NCBI RefSeq assembly: GCF_052030545.1
Contig: NZ_JBPDIH010000001.1
Location: forward strand, 620,001 to 684,000
Length of the DNA: 64,000 bases
Reading direction: 5' to 3'
From: CANMXU01 sp052030545
GTDB lineage: Bacteria > Pseudomonadota > Gammaproteobacteria > Enterobacterales > Alteromonadaceae
In this document: in pieces, positions 1 through 9,287 of the stretch
Position numbering within the stretch: the first letter of the stretch is position 1
Layout of the letters: every line of letters begins with the position of its first letter
Notes under the pieces: generated by a model
Database searches by the model: none
Seen by the model: only the letters and a program-made list of their open reading frames with translations
What the model was told of the DNA's origin: nothing
Program-made: the position numbers and the translations under genes

Positions 1-1320
1 TTAAACGTAACGGTTAACAATGTTTTCTAGTAGCTCTTGGCGACCAGATTCTTGTTTTGGATCGATTTTTTCTTCAAGTACTAATTTAGACAAGCTTTCT
101 AAGCTGTGATCACCAGACATTATGCTTTGGCCTAATTCACCTTTCCAACCGGCATAACGTTCTTTAACAAAGTCAGATAATGGTGCATCTTCAATTAACT
201 TAGCCGCGTTAAGTAAGGCTTTAGCCATAGTGTCCATGCCGCCAATGTGACCAATGAATAAATCATCACGCTCACATGATTGACGACGAAGTTTAGTATC
301 AAAGTTGAAACCACCTGTGTCTAAACCACCGGCTTTTAAAATTTCATACATCACTAAGGTACATTCTGCTACGTCGTTCGGGAATTGGTCGGTATCCCAA
401 CCGTTTTGCATGTCGCCACGGTTAGCATCAACACTACCCATAATGCCTTCAGCACAAGCAACTGCGATTTCATGATGGAAACTATGACCGGCAAGTGTTG
501 CATGGTTAGCTTCAATGTTGACATGAACTTCACCAGCGATGCCGTGCTTGTGTAAGAAACCAGCAACGGTAGCCGTATCGTAATCGTATTGATGCTTAGT
601 CGGCTCTTGAGGCTTAGGTTCAATTAATAACTTACCTTTGAAACCAATTTTATGTTTGTGCTCGATAACCATTTTAAGGAAACGTGCGTATTGCTCGCCT
701 TCTTGTGCAAGGTCTGTATTTAATAACGTATCGTAACCTTCACGACCACCCCAAAGTACGTAGTTTTCGCCGCCTAAACGGTGCGTTACTTCTAAGGCAT
801 GTTTTACTTGCGCTGCAGCGTAAGCGTATAAATCAGGGTTCGGGTTAGTTGAACCACCGGCACAAAAACGTGCATTTGAGAATAAGTTCGCAGTACCCCA
901 TAACAGCTTAATGCCGGTACGCTTCATTTCTTTTTCAAAAATACCAACGATGTGATCAACATTGTCGTGGAATTCTTGTAATGACTCGCCTTCAGGTGCA
1001 ATGTCTGCATCGTGGAAACAAAAGTAAGGTACACCTAATTTTTCAAAAAATTCAAAGGCAACTTTTGCTTTTTGCTCAGCAAGCTCTAATTGGTTACCTG
1101 TCGCTGAAATCCAAGGACGCTCAAATGTACCCGCGCCAAAAATGTCTGAGCCTGCCCAACAAAAGTTATGCCAGTAACATGCGGCAAAACGCAAGTGCTC
1201 TTTCATGGTTTTACCTAGCACAACTTGGTTTTCGTCGTAATAACGAAACGCTAGTGGGTTAGTGCTGTTTTCACCTTCAAATTTAATTTTTTCTACGGTA
1301 TTAAAAAATTGTTCGCTCAT
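1..1320 (-). CDS. xylA: Xylose isomerase
   Basis: Interconverts D-xylose and D-xylulose in the cytoplasm, the first step of the isomerase pathway. The protein has 439 residues, the usual length of the long (class II) enzymes. Visible family residues are the catalytic His103 in FHDADIAPEG, the VLWGGREGYDTL block near 188-199, and metal ligands Glu234, Glu270, His273, Asp298, Asp309 and Asp311 (E in LLIEPKPQEP, HVNIEANHA, GSVDANRGD, WDTDQFP). The stop codon is the first three bases of the window, so the gene is complete. It lies 43 bp downstream of xylB on the same strand and is read as the second gene of a xylB-xylA operon. Identification is near certain. Confidence 0.98.
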   Translation of the reverse strand: MSEQFFNTVEKIKFEGENSTNPLAFRYYDENQVVLGKTMKEHLRFAACYWHNFCWAGSDIFGAGTFERPWISATGNQLELAEQKAKVAFEFFEKLGVPYFCFHDADIAPEGESLQEFHDNVDHIVGIFEKEMKRTGIKLLWGTANLFSNARFCAGGSTNPNPDLYAYAAAQVKHALEVTHRLGGENYVLWGGREGYDTLLNTDLAQEGEQYARFLKMVIEHKHKIGFKGKLLIEPKPQEPTKHQYDYDTATVAGFLHKHGIAGEVHVNIEANHATLAGHSFHHEIAVACAEGIMGSVDANRGDMQNGWDTDQFPNDVAECTLVMYEILKAGGLDTGGFNFDTKLRRQSCERDDLFIGHIGGMDTMAKALLNAAKLIEDAPLSDFVKERYAGWKGELGQSIMSGDHSLESLSKLVLEEKIDPKQESGRQELLENIVNRYV

Positions 1321-1363
1321 GTGGTACTCCTAGTTAATGCTTAATTTGTTGTGTTGTTACCGC

Positions 1364-2821
1364 TTAAAAATGATCTTTTAAGCTTTTATAAAGTTGTTGA
1401 TACTTATTGTGTTGCGCTTGGTAATAAGCGTGCATGCTAGTGTCAGGTTCGATAACAAAATCGACTTCGCTGGCGGTGCATACGTCACTTGGCTGTGCTT
1501 TGCTGCTGGCAATTTTTGCTAAACGCGCCGCGCCAAAAGCAGGGCCTACTTCCGCACCTTTTCGGTAGGTCAGTGGTTTATCAAGTACGCTGGCTAATAT
1601 TTTTCCCCACAGCGCGCTACGTGCGCCGCCGCCAATAACGGATACTTGATCAATTTTTGTACCTGCAGCAATGAGTGCTTGTTGGCCGTCGGCAAAAGCA
1701 AAGGCAACACCTTCTAATACGGCGCGGCCAAGTTCAGCGGCGCCAGTATTGTGGCCAAGGCCAAAGAAAACACCTTGTGCATTAGGGTTGTTGTGTGGCG
1801 TGCGCTCACCAGAAAGGTAAGGTAAAAACATCACCGGCGAGGGCTTGGTAAAATCAAGCTTTTCTACTTCATCGAGTAAGGCTTTTTCATTGGTAAAACC
1901 AGTAAGCTTGGTCACCCAGCTTAAACAGCTTGCGGCGCTTAACACTACCGACATTTGATGCCAAGTATTAGGTATGCAGTGACAAAAGGTATGTACAGCA
2001 CTATCAGGGTTTGGGTTATAGGTTTCGTTGGCAACAAAATATACGCCAGAGGTGCCTAAAGATAAAAAAGCTTCATTAGGGTTAATCACCCCAATGCCTG
2101 CAGCGCCTGCGGCGTTGTCACCGCCACCTGCAATTACCGCAACTTCATTCATTCCCCAAGCATCAGCGACTTCTTTTGAAAGATAACCGGTGATCTCAGA
2201 GCCTTCAAAAAGGGCAGGCATATGTTCAAGGGTTAACTCGGTCGCGGCTAACATTTCATTTGACCATTGGCGTTTTTCAACATCAAGCCAAAGGGTACCG
2301 GCGCTGTCTGACATGTCTGAGGCAAAATCGCCGGTCATTAAAAAGCGTAAATAATCTTTTGGTAATAACACCTTAGCAACTTTTTCAAAGTGCTCTGGTT
2401 CGTTTTCTTTTAACCAAACCAGTTTTGGTGCAGTAAAACCTGGCATGGCAATATTGCCGGTAATTGCTCGTGTATTAGGCTCACGTTGTTCAATGGTTTT
2501 ACATTGCGCTTCACTGCGACCGTCGTTCCATAAAATCGCCGGACGAATAATGTTGTTATCAGCGTCAAGCAAAGTTGCACCATGCATTTGCCCAGATAAA
2601 CCAATCGATTGCACTGCTTTTAACGCCGCGCTATTTTTTGATTTTATTTCTGCGATGGCTTCATTGGTGGCTTGCCACCAATCGCTCGGAGCTTGCTCTG
2701 ACCATAAAGGGGCTGGGCGGCTTACTTCAAGCGATGCCTGTGCCTGTGCAACGATAGTGTCGTTATTGTCGAGGATAATCACTTTTACCCCAGAGGTACC
2801 TAAATCTATTCCTAAATACAT
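1364..2821 (-). CDS. xylB: Xylulokinase
   Basis: Phosphorylates D-xylulose to xylulose 5-phosphate with ATP. I start it at the ATG giving MYLGIDLGTSG (485 residues), because this puts the phosphate-binding strand at the extreme N-terminus as in all FGGY kinases; an upstream in-frame ATG would add 15 unconserved residues and run into a LacI-type palindrome. Diagnostic motifs are SGQMHGATLLD (about 76-86), IAGGGDNAAGAAG with the probable catalytic Asp235, LSLGTSGVYF, and the FGGY C-terminal block GGGARSALWGKILA. It is first in the xylBA operon, with a perfect palindrome 25 bp upstream of the start codon. Confidence 0.97.
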   Translation of the reverse strand: MYLGIDLGTSGVKVIILDNNDTIVAQAQASLEVSRPAPLWSEQAPSDWWQATNEAIAEIKSKNSAALKAVQSIGLSGQMHGATLLDADNNIIRPAILWNDGRSEAQCKTIEQREPNTRAITGNIAMPGFTAPKLVWLKENEPEHFEKVAKVLLPKDYLRFLMTGDFASDMSDSAGTLWLDVEKRQWSNEMLAATELTLEHMPALFEGSEITGYLSKEVADAWGMNEVAVIAGGGDNAAGAAGIGVINPNEAFLSLGTSGVYFVANETYNPNPDSAVHTFCHCIPNTWHQMSVVLSAASCLSWVTKLTGFTNEKALLDEVEKLDFTKPSPVMFLPYLSGERTPHNNPNAQGVFFGLGHNTGAAELGRAVLEGVAFAFADGQQALIAAGTKIDQVSVIGGGARSALWGKILASVLDKPLTYRKGAEVGPAFGAARLAKIASSKAQPSDVCTASEVDFVIEPDTSMHAYYQAQHNKYQQLYKSLKDHF

Positions 2822-2845
2822 ATGAAAGCTTTGTTTGTTATAAAT

Positions 2846-2859
2846 TGTTAGCGCTAACA
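2846..2859. promoter_or_regulatory. LacI-family-type operator upstream of xylB
   Basis: TGTTAGCGCTAACA is a perfect 14-bp palindrome with the central CG typical of LacI/GalR-family operators. It lies 25 bp upstream of the xylB start codon, where a repressor would block transcription. The matching regulator gene is not in this window; assignment to a LacI-type xylose repressor is inference. Confidence 0.75.
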
Positions 2860-3142
2860 TTATCATCGGTTTTTTTTGTTAGCAACATTTTTTGTCAAAA
2901 TATTTCGAGATAACGTCATTAAATCGAAAGTAAGTGATAAGGTTATTGAGGCGATTAACCGTGTTAACGTGTTTTTGTACCGCCTTAACTCTTTGTAAAT
3001 TAGTTTGTTTTCTTTTGAGTAACTATTGTGTTCAACTGGTTTAAAGGGAGTGAATAACATAGAAGTTATGATGATTCCTAATTATAAATTTTTGGTTACC
3101 TTTCAGGGAACGTTATTTAAAATGGTATTATTAAAATAATTG

Positions 3143-3156
3143 TGGTAGCGTTATCA
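3143..3156. promoter_or_regulatory. Second LacI-type operator upstream of the sugar transporter
   Basis: TGGTAGCGTTATCA is an imperfect palindrome sharing the TGNTAGCGNTANCA pattern of the site at 2846-2859. It lies 39 bp upstream of the divergent transporter start, so each arm of the divergon has its own site. The 374-bp gene-free stretch 2822-3195 otherwise holds only AT-rich promoter-like DNA; a 65-codon minus-strand reading frame there has no family features. Confidence 0.6.
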
Positions 3157-3195
3157 TAGGTGTTTTTGAATTATAAAAATTAAAAGAGAGAAAGT

Positions 3196-4794
3196 ATGTC
3201 AGGATCAATCGCTAACAGTGTCTTTTATGCTGTAGTTGTCGCATTAGGTGGCTTTATATTTGGCTTTGATGCATCAGTAATATCAGGTGTCGTTGGTTTT
3301 GTTGCGGTGGAGTTTCATTTAAGTGAATGGCAACAGGGCTTTGTGGTGAGTTCTCCTACGTTAGGCGCTGTTATCGGTTCATTATTTGCGGGACCAAGTG
3401 CTGATCATTTTGGTCGAAAAAAGGTATTAATAACCATTGCTGCCTTGTATGTGGTTTCAGCAATATTTTCTGCTTTTGCTCTTAACTATTATATGCTTAT
3501 TGGTGCGCGTTTTATTGGCGGTTTAGCTTTTGCTTCATTAGTACTTGCCCCTATGTATATTGCCGAAATATCGCCCGCTAAATACCGAGGCAAGATGATT
3601 TCAATTAACCAATTTAATATTGTGATTGGTTTTTCAGTGGCGTATTTTGCTAACTACTATTTGCTGCAATTAAGCAACGGCGCTAGCGAAATCGCAGCTA
3701 CTTTTGGTCTTAAAGAAAATGTTTGGCGCTGGATGTTAGGTTTGGAAATTATCCCTGCGCTATGTTATTTGGCGCTATTATTTATTATCCCGGAAAGCCC
3801 GCGTTGGTTAGCGAGTAATGGCTATATTGAGCAAGCAAAAGCCGTTTTTACAAAACTTTTCCCTGATAATAACTCAGCCAAAATGGTAGAAGAGATTCAG
3901 GTTCAACAAGGCAGTACTGCGCCACCGCTTAAGCAGCGATTGGCTGAGCTTTTTTCACCTAAAATGCGATTAGTGTTGGCAGTTGGTTTAACTGTCGGTA
4001 TTAGTCAGCAAATTACTGGCGTAAATGCGGTCTATTTTTATGCGCCAAGTATTTTTGAGCAAAGCGGTGTCGGGCAAGACGCGGCGTTTTCGCAAGCGGT
4101 TTGGGTTGGAATTATTAATGTTGTTTTCACTATTGTCGCCATGTTATTGATTGACAAACTTGGTAGAAAACCTTTGATGCTGATTGGGTTAGCAGGCGTC
4201 GTTATCAGTATGTCGGTTGCGGCCTATGGATTTCATCAAGCAACATTTAAATTAACGCCGGAATCTGTATCAAAAATTTCGTCTGTTGAAACCAAAGAAA
4301 AATTAGCTCCTTTAGTTGGTAAACAATTTAACAGTGATGTTGAATTTAAAAATGCGGTGACCGATCTTATCGGTGAGCAAGAGATGCGAGAGAATAAAGC
4401 GACTATCTTACAAGCTGCAGCAAATATGAATGCGCTGTTGATCATGGCAGGCATACTGGGTTTTGTTGCATCTTTTGCGGTTTCTTTAGGACCTGTAATG
4501 TGGGTCTTGCTAGCGGAAGTATTCCCTAATCACTTACGCGGTGTTGGCATTGCATTTACAGGTTTAGTTAACAGTATGGTGAGCTTTAGTGTGCAGTTAT
4601 TATTTCCTTGGGAAGTCGCGACAATTGGCACCGCCGCTACTTTTATCATTTATGGTGTTTTTGCCATATTGGGTTTTGTTTTGGTCTATCGACTATTACC
4701 TGAAACAAAAGGCAAGTCATTAGAAGAGTTGGAAGTTGTGTTTCAAAAAAGAGCAAAAGATGTAAGCCCATTAAAATCAGCGGGTGCCGTATAA
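3196..4794 (+). CDS. MFS sugar porter, XylE-like D-xylose/H+ symporter
   Basis: A 12-helix sugar porter of the major facilitator superfamily. Family signatures are present in order: GFDASVISG in helix 1, DHFGRKKVL in loop 2-3, RFIGGLAFAS and AEISPAKYRG, PESPRWLA ending helix 6, QQITGVNAVYFYAPSIF in helix 7, DKLGRKP in loop 8-9, and PETKGKSLEEL at the C-terminus. At 532 residues it is longer than E. coli XylE (about 490). The surplus is a charged loop of about 70 residues near 345-415, before the helix starting NALLIMAGILG. Divergence from xylBA with shared-type operators makes D-xylose the probable substrate. Its stop overlaps the next start codon by one base (TAATG), so the two genes are translationally coupled. 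Confidence 0.9.
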   Translation: MSGSIANSVFYAVVVALGGFIFGFDASVISGVVGFVAVEFHLSEWQQGFVVSSPTLGAVIGSLFAGPSADHFGRKKVLITIAALYVVSAIFSAFALNYYMLIGARFIGGLAFASLVLAPMYIAEISPAKYRGKMISINQFNIVIGFSVAYFANYYLLQLSNGASEIAATFGLKENVWRWMLGLEIIPALCYLALLFIIPESPRWLASNGYIEQAKAVFTKLFPDNNSAKMVEEIQVQQGSTAPPLKQRLAELFSPKMRLVLAVGLTVGISQQITGVNAVYFYAPSIFEQSGVGQDAAFSQAVWVGIINVVFTIVAMLLIDKLGRKPLMLIGLAGVVISMSVAAYGFHQATFKLTPESVSKISSVETKEKLAPLVGKQFNSDVEFKNAVTDLIGEQEMRENKATILQAAANMNALLIMAGILGFVASFAVSLGPVMWVLLAEVFPNHLRGVGIAFTGLVNSMVSFSVQLLFPWEVATIGTAATFIIYGVFAILGFVLVYRLLPETKGKSLEELEVVFQKRAKDVSPLKSAGAV

Positions 4795-5762
4795 TGGATA
4801 ACTCAAGTAAAGTTCGTTGGGGTATTGTAGGTACGGGCAGAATTGCTGAGCAGTTTTGCCAAGACTTGCCCTTTGTGTCTAACGCTGAATTGGCCGCTGT
4901 TGCTGCACGAAAACGTGTAGATGCTCAGCGCTTTGCTAATAAATACGATATTGAATATGCATATCAAAGCTATCAATCAATGTTTGAAAGCTCAAAGGTT
5001 GACGCTGTTTATATTGCAACTCCTCACACCTTTCATTATTGCAATATAAAATCAGCACTTGAAGCTGGTAAATCAGTTTTATGTGAAAAGCCAATTACTG
5101 TCAGCAGCCGGGAGTTTGATGAGCTTTCAAAATTGGCCCAGACTAAAGGTTTATTTTTAATGGAGGCGATGTGGACTTATTTTTTACCTGCAATTAAGAA
5201 AGCTAAAGCATGGGTTGACCAAGGGAAAATAGGGGATATTAAGCATATTAAGGCTGATTTTGGATACCCATTGCCATATGACTCCAATCGCCGAGAATAT
5301 CATAAAGATCTGGGCGGAGGCTGCTTGCTTGAAATGGGCATATACCCTTTGGCACTTGCTCACCATTTTACTAAAGAGCCAATGAGTAATATGCAAATTT
5401 CTTATCATTTAGCGCCAAACGGGGTCGAAGATGATGTCATTATACTTGCTCAGTCAGGTAACACTAAATTGACTTTAGCAACGTCATTTCAGTGTAAATT
5501 GCAAAACTGGGCGTATATTATTGGTGAACATGGCTATATTGCCATTCCTGATTTTTGGCGAGCAAGTCAATGCAGCTTATTTCAGCTTGATGAAAAAGTA
5601 GACTTTTTCTGTGATCAGCGAACGACTTTAGGTTTTAACTTTGAAGCAGATGCTGCAGGGGAGGCGATAATGGCTAATTCTGTGGAACATGCAACAATGC
5701 CACATAGTGCAAGTTTATTACTGCAACAACAGATGGAGAAACTAAAGCGGCAATTTAAATAG
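4794..5762 (+). CDS. Gfo/Idh/MocA family NAD(P)-dependent oxidoreductase (xylose locus copy)
   Basis: A 322-residue cytoplasmic dehydrogenase. The N-terminal Rossmann fold reads WGIVGTGRIAEQFCQDL, followed by VYIATPHTFHY and the family motif CEKPITV, whose lysine is the usual catalytic residue. The C-terminal alpha/beta domain includes GGGCLLEMGIYPL. The sequence resembles the dihydrodiol dehydrogenase / NADP-dependent D-xylose 1-dehydrogenase branch. Coupling by one-base overlap to the sugar transporter suggests a sugar substrate, perhaps xylose or another pentose; the exact reaction cannot be read from sequence. A paralogue with nearly identical motifs is at 16934-17893. Confidence 0.87.
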   Translation: MDNSSKVRWGIVGTGRIAEQFCQDLPFVSNAELAAVAARKRVDAQRFANKYDIEYAYQSYQSMFESSKVDAVYIATPHTFHYCNIKSALEAGKSVLCEKPITVSSREFDELSKLAQTKGLFLMEAMWTYFLPAIKKAKAWVDQGKIGDIKHIKADFGYPLPYDSNRREYHKDLGGGCLLEMGIYPLALAHHFTKEPMSNMQISYHLAPNGVEDDVIILAQSGNTKLTLATSFQCKLQNWAYIIGEHGYIAIPDFWRASQCSLFQLDEKVDFFCDQRTTLGFNFEADAAGEAIMANSVEHATMPHSASLLLQQQMEKLKRQFK

Positions 5763-6089
5763 CTTAAAATAATGAGTTACTATACTTCTTTATTTGCTAA
5801 AAGACCCACTGTAACTAGGTTTTTAAGGTGCCATTCCATTTTCTTTCCTAAATAATTTATACAGCTTAGGCTCACAGCTATTTATTTGTGTGAGTTTTTG
5901 TTTTTTCGACGCTTTCATTTATTAAAAATTCTTATCTTTGCTTGTCTGTTTGTACAATTAAATACAAATAGCTGCGTAAATGTAATGTGTTTTCTCAGTC
6001 TAGTTATTTTATAGCCTTTTTGTTGCGGCTGACGAATTTCTTAAATAACAGGCTTATTAAAAATTACAGATAGGTCTAAGGATTTTATT
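5763..6089. other. Gene-free interval with a weak hairpin
   Basis: No credible reading frame. A short inverted repeat (CTCACA at 5871-5876 with TGTGAG at 5889-5894) is followed by TTTTTG and may be a weak terminator for the transporter/oxidoreductase operon. The remainder is AT-rich DNA that presumably holds the promoter of the downstream gene. AAGGA at about 6077-6081 is the ribosome binding site for the GTG start at 6090. Confidence 0.4.
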
Positions 6090-6938
6090 GTGAACAAAAA
6101 TATAAAGTTAGCGTTACTTTGTACCCTTATGTCTTCCACTGCTTTTGCGGCTTCTGAACAATCAAATTCTGCTGAAAATACTCCAGAAATCAAAGCGGAA
6201 CAAGAATTGGTCGATATGTCAGATCCAATGGCGGTAATGACAAAAGTGGGTGTTGGTATTACGGATCGTGGTTTTAACTTAAACATGAGTAGAACGCTTA
6301 ATACCGGTAGCGATACCATTAAAGGTATGAATGTATTTGAAATGAAAGGTCTCTACGGTGAAGACGTTGGTTTCAGTGATGCGCAAACAAGAGATAACTC
6401 TATAGATTCGTTTCGGTGGAGGCAACTTACTGTAGATTCGACAAATGGTCGAGGTTCACAGCTTGATGTTAACTTTAATGTTGACGGTACACATTTAGCT
6501 CAAGAAACTGCCGATATCTCATACTCAGTCATGCAAGCTTTGCCAAAAGTTGGTCCTGTAAACTTATTTCCTTTAGCTGGTGTTGGTGCAAGCTTTGGTA
6601 ATAATGTGACTGATGGCTTTGATGAAAATGGTAGTCCAATTGTCGATCAAGGTTTCTCAGGCGTTGGTGCATACGGTCTTATCGGGATGTATTCAAAAAT
6701 TGCTATTACAGATCGTGTTTGGGTAAACTACAATCCATTTTACTTTCAGGCATTAGGCGGTTCAGATTTATATAAGGCGCATGCTTACGGTGTTGATGCT
6801 GATAGTATGTTGCTACACGAATTTGCCATTAGTTATAAGATATCTCCACGTGCCAATATTCGTTATTTCGCTAACTGGAGCGAAAATGTTGATTTTAAAG
6901 ATGGTCAGCACAGAATTGAATTTAACTACCAACTATAA
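6090..6938 (+). CDS. Predicted outer-membrane beta-barrel protein, function unknown
   Basis: 282 residues starting at GTG with AAGGA seven bases upstream. A clear signal peptide (MNKNIKLALLCTLMSSTAFAA) ends near residue 21. The mature protein is rich in alternating hydrophobic/polar stretches such as VGVGITDRGFNLNMSRTL, ARANIRYFANWS-like strands and a final HRIEFNYQL. It ends in hydrophobic Leu, all consistent with a small beta-barrel. There are no cysteines in the mature part and no enzyme motif. I do not recognise a named family; a periplasmic beta-sandwich is an alternative. It stands alone, with a terminator after it. Confidence 0.7.
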   Translation: MNKNIKLALLCTLMSSTAFAASEQSNSAENTPEIKAEQELVDMSDPMAVMTKVGVGITDRGFNLNMSRTLNTGSDTIKGMNVFEMKGLYGEDVGFSDAQTRDNSIDSFRWRQLTVDSTNGRGSQLDVNFNVDGTHLAQETADISYSVMQALPKVGPVNLFPLAGVGASFGNNVTDGFDENGSPIVDQGFSGVGAYGLIGMYSKIAITDRVWVNYNPFYFQALGGSDLYKAHAYGVDADSMLLHEFAISYKISPRANIRYFANWSENVDFKDGQHRIEFNYQL

Positions 6939-6964
6939 TTAATTCAACATATAAGCTGTAAAAT

Positions 6965-7002
6965 AAATGGTGTTAGCTTTTAAAGGAGACACCATTTTTT
7001 TT
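6965..7002 (+). terminator. Rho-independent terminator
   Basis: AAATGGTGT and ACACCATTT form a 9-bp stem around a 15-base loop, followed by a run of T residues, 27 bp after the stop codon at 6938. Confidence 0.8.
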
Positions 7003-7221
7003 CTGTAAATTTTAACTATCAATAGCTCCTCAAGAAAAGCTGTAACTCGCTTGTATCTCTTTTGTAAATAAGAACTATTTACATTAACTTACTTAGGTTT
7101 ATCGAATATACTCTGCTCAGATATCGGGTTAGTGACGTTATTGTTGTAATCTACCTAATTAGTACTTTGTTGTTTCGTATTTTTAAGGTGGTATTTTTAT
7201 CGTGTTTAAATAAGTAGATTT

Positions 7222-8328
7222 ATGAATTTTAGAAAAATATTGTTTTGGGCGCACTTAATCGCAGGTTGCAGTGCCGCTATTTTTATTTTCCTTATGTCTG
7301 TTACCGGTGTAGCGCTTACTTATGAGCGTCAAATTATTCAATCAGCCGAAAGGGCTGACTATGCAAGGCCGGCCAGTTCGGTGCAAACGGCTTTAACTCA
7401 TACACAGCTTGCGCAAAAGTTTTCGACATTAGTCGATAAAAAACCGGTCAATATCGTTATTACTAAAGGTGATGGTGCGCCAGTATTGGTTAAACAAGGC
7501 CGAAAAACCTTGGCTTACTTAAACCCTTATACGGGTGTTGAAATGGATATGCCGGGTCAAGAAACTAAAGCCTTTATGAAAAAGCTACGTGCATTTCATC
7601 GTTGGTTAACGTTAGATGGCAGTTTTAGTCAAACAGGGCGAACCATTAACGGTATTGCAAATATCACCTTTGTTATCTTAGCCTTGTCGGGCTTGTACTT
7701 GTGGTTACCTAACCGTTTTAATAAACGTGCCTTTAAAAAACAGTTAAAACTAAGCAAGTCACATAACAATAAGCAAGCGCGAAACTACCAATGGCATAAT
7801 GTCTTTGGCTTTTACATGGCGCCAATTTTAATTGTGCTTGCCGTAACCGCCGTATTCTTTTCGTACAAATGGCCGGGTGAATTACTAAAGCAATACGCAA
7901 CCACGCCAGAGCAGTCATTAGGTCAGCCGGTTAAATTGCAGAGCCAAGTTAAAGTAAAAAGTACCGATCAACACCTATCTATGTTGCAACAACGCTTTCC
8001 TTTGTGGCAAACCATGTCGTATCAATATCCTGTCGCTGATACGAGAACGCAAATATTTACCCTTGATATGGGCAATGGCGGCGAGCCGCATAAACGATTT
8101 TCGGTATCGGTAGATAAGATCACGTCAGCAATTGTTGAACAACAAGACTTTGAGCAGTTATCAAGTTATCGAAAAATTAGAAGTTATATTCGCTTTTTAC
8201 ATACAGGTGAGGTGTTTGGTTTAGTTGGCCAAACGGTTGCAGGCCTTGCCTCGTTATTGGCGTGTCTATTGGTTTATACCGGTGTGATGCTAAGTTGGCG
8301 CAGGTGGGTGAATAGCCGCAAACGCTAA
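7222..8328 (+). CDS. PepSY-associated transmembrane protein
   Basis: A 368-residue inner-membrane protein with four predicted helices. These are about residues 8-31 (FWAHLIAGCSAAIFIFLMSVTG), 140-160 (FVILALSGLYLWLP), 190-215 (WHNVFGFYMAPILIVLAVTAVFF) and 335-360. A periplasmic PepSY-like domain lies between helices 1 and 2 and another between 3 and 4. Histidines at helix ends (WAHL, FHRWL, WHNVFG, LHTGE) are the conserved, probably heme-ligating positions of this family, whose members are often linked to ferric-siderophore reduction. No TonB receptor is adjacent here, unlike the second PepSY protein at 56408. A strong terminator follows. Confidence 0.88.
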   Translation: MNFRKILFWAHLIAGCSAAIFIFLMSVTGVALTYERQIIQSAERADYARPASSVQTALTHTQLAQKFSTLVDKKPVNIVITKGDGAPVLVKQGRKTLAYLNPYTGVEMDMPGQETKAFMKKLRAFHRWLTLDGSFSQTGRTINGIANITFVILALSGLYLWLPNRFNKRAFKKQLKLSKSHNNKQARNYQWHNVFGFYMAPILIVLAVTAVFFSYKWPGELLKQYATTPEQSLGQPVKLQSQVKVKSTDQHLSMLQQRFPLWQTMSYQYPVADTRTQIFTLDMGNGGEPHKRFSVSVDKITSAIVEQQDFEQLSSYRKIRSYIRFLHTGEVFGLVGQTVAGLASLLACLLVYTGVMLSWRRWVNSRKR

Positions 8329-8348
8329 TTTGAATACCTGACTTTATC

Positions 8349-8377
8349 AAAGCACCTTTTTAAGGTGCTTTTTTTAT
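8349..8377 (+). terminator. Rho-independent terminator
   Basis: AAAGCACCTT and AAGGTGCTTT form a perfect 10-bp stem with a TTT loop and a T-rich tail just after the PepSY gene. Confidence 0.9.
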
Positions 8378-8507
8378 CATCGCAGCTTTACGATGAATGT
8401 CTTAAAGTTTGATTTTTATAGTGAAAAGCTTTTGTGTAAAAATAAAGCGTAAATTTGTTTGGGAGTGCCACCAAGTTTGTATATAATGTGACCGTTTTTT
8501 ACTTTTA

Positions 8508-9275
8508 ATGCCGTATTTAAAAAGCTGTTTTATGTCGTTTATCAAATTTAATATTGTTTTAGTGCTATTTGTTTGTACAAATGCATTTTCAAAAAACACA
8601 CCTATTACCGTTGTTACCGAACATTTTCCACCGTATCAAATCGCCAATCAAGGGCAGCCTTTATCGGGATTAGCGGTCGACTTTGTCAGCGAACTACTTA
8701 AAGAAACACAAAGTAATAGTGCGATCGAAGTCTATCCTTGGGCGCGCGCGTATAAAATGGCTCGTCACCAGCCTAATGTTCTTATCTTTTCAATTACTCG
8801 TTCACCAGAGCGTGAGCACTTATTTCAGTGGGTTGGCGGTTTCGGTACAGTCAAAGACAGCTTTTGGTCGTTAAAAGCGAATAATCAGCTAAATGTCAGT
8901 TCACTCGCGCAAGCTAAGCAATATTCAGTTGTTGTGCCTCGAGATGACAATACTTACAGTTATTTAAGTAAAAATGGTTTTAAGCATAATCAAAACTTGT
9001 ATGTGGTCAATTCTCGTGAACAAGCAGTGAAAATGTTAATGAGTGGTCGTGTTGATTTGTTATTGAGCTCGCGACAGCTGTTACAAGACAGAGTGAAAAG
9101 CTTAGGGTTTAATTTTGATAAATTACGTCATACTTATGCACTGCCCAGTGAAAATGGCGAGTTGGCGATTGCTTTTAGTTTATCAACAGATAGCGCTGTC
9201 GTTGCTGAATTTCGCCAAGCGTTTGATCAGTTAAAACACAAGGCGAAATATCAGACATTATTTACGTCGAGTTAA
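8508..9275 (+). CDS. Periplasmic solute-binding-fold protein (SBP_bac_3-like)
   Basis: 255 residues with an N-terminal signal sequence (FIKFNIVLVLFVCTNAFS). The start could equally be the second ATG at 8532, since neither has a good ribosome binding site. The body matches the type-2 periplasmic binding fold used by amino-acid binding proteins: ITVVTEHFPPYQIANQGQPLSGLAVDFVSELL at the front, then a YPWARAYKMA block and a hinge return near HTYALPSENGELAIAFS. There is no ABC transporter partner, which is common for the many free-standing members in Alteromonadales that may act as sensors or scavengers. The ligand is unknown. The gene converges on the DUF885 gene with only 12 bp between stops. Confidence 0.82.
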   Translation: MPYLKSCFMSFIKFNIVLVLFVCTNAFSKNTPITVVTEHFPPYQIANQGQPLSGLAVDFVSELLKETQSNSAIEVYPWARAYKMARHQPNVLIFSITRSPEREHLFQWVGGFGTVKDSFWSLKANNQLNVSSLAQAKQYSVVVPRDDNTYSYLSKNGFKHNQNLYVVNSREQAVKMLMSGRVDLLLSSRQLLQDRVKSLGFNFDKLRHTYALPSENGELAIAFSLSTDSAVVAEFRQAFDQLKHKAKYQTLFTSS

Positions 9276-9287
9276 AGGCATTTATTC

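Noticed and set aside
981..1262. Open frame of 93 codons on the plus strand inside xylA
   Set aside because: Antisense shadow of a certain gene; composition follows the xylA codons and no ribosome binding site is present.
2863..3060. 65-codon minus-strand frame in the xylose control region
   Set aside because: Low-complexity, no family features, overlaps operator-containing DNA, no convincing start signal.
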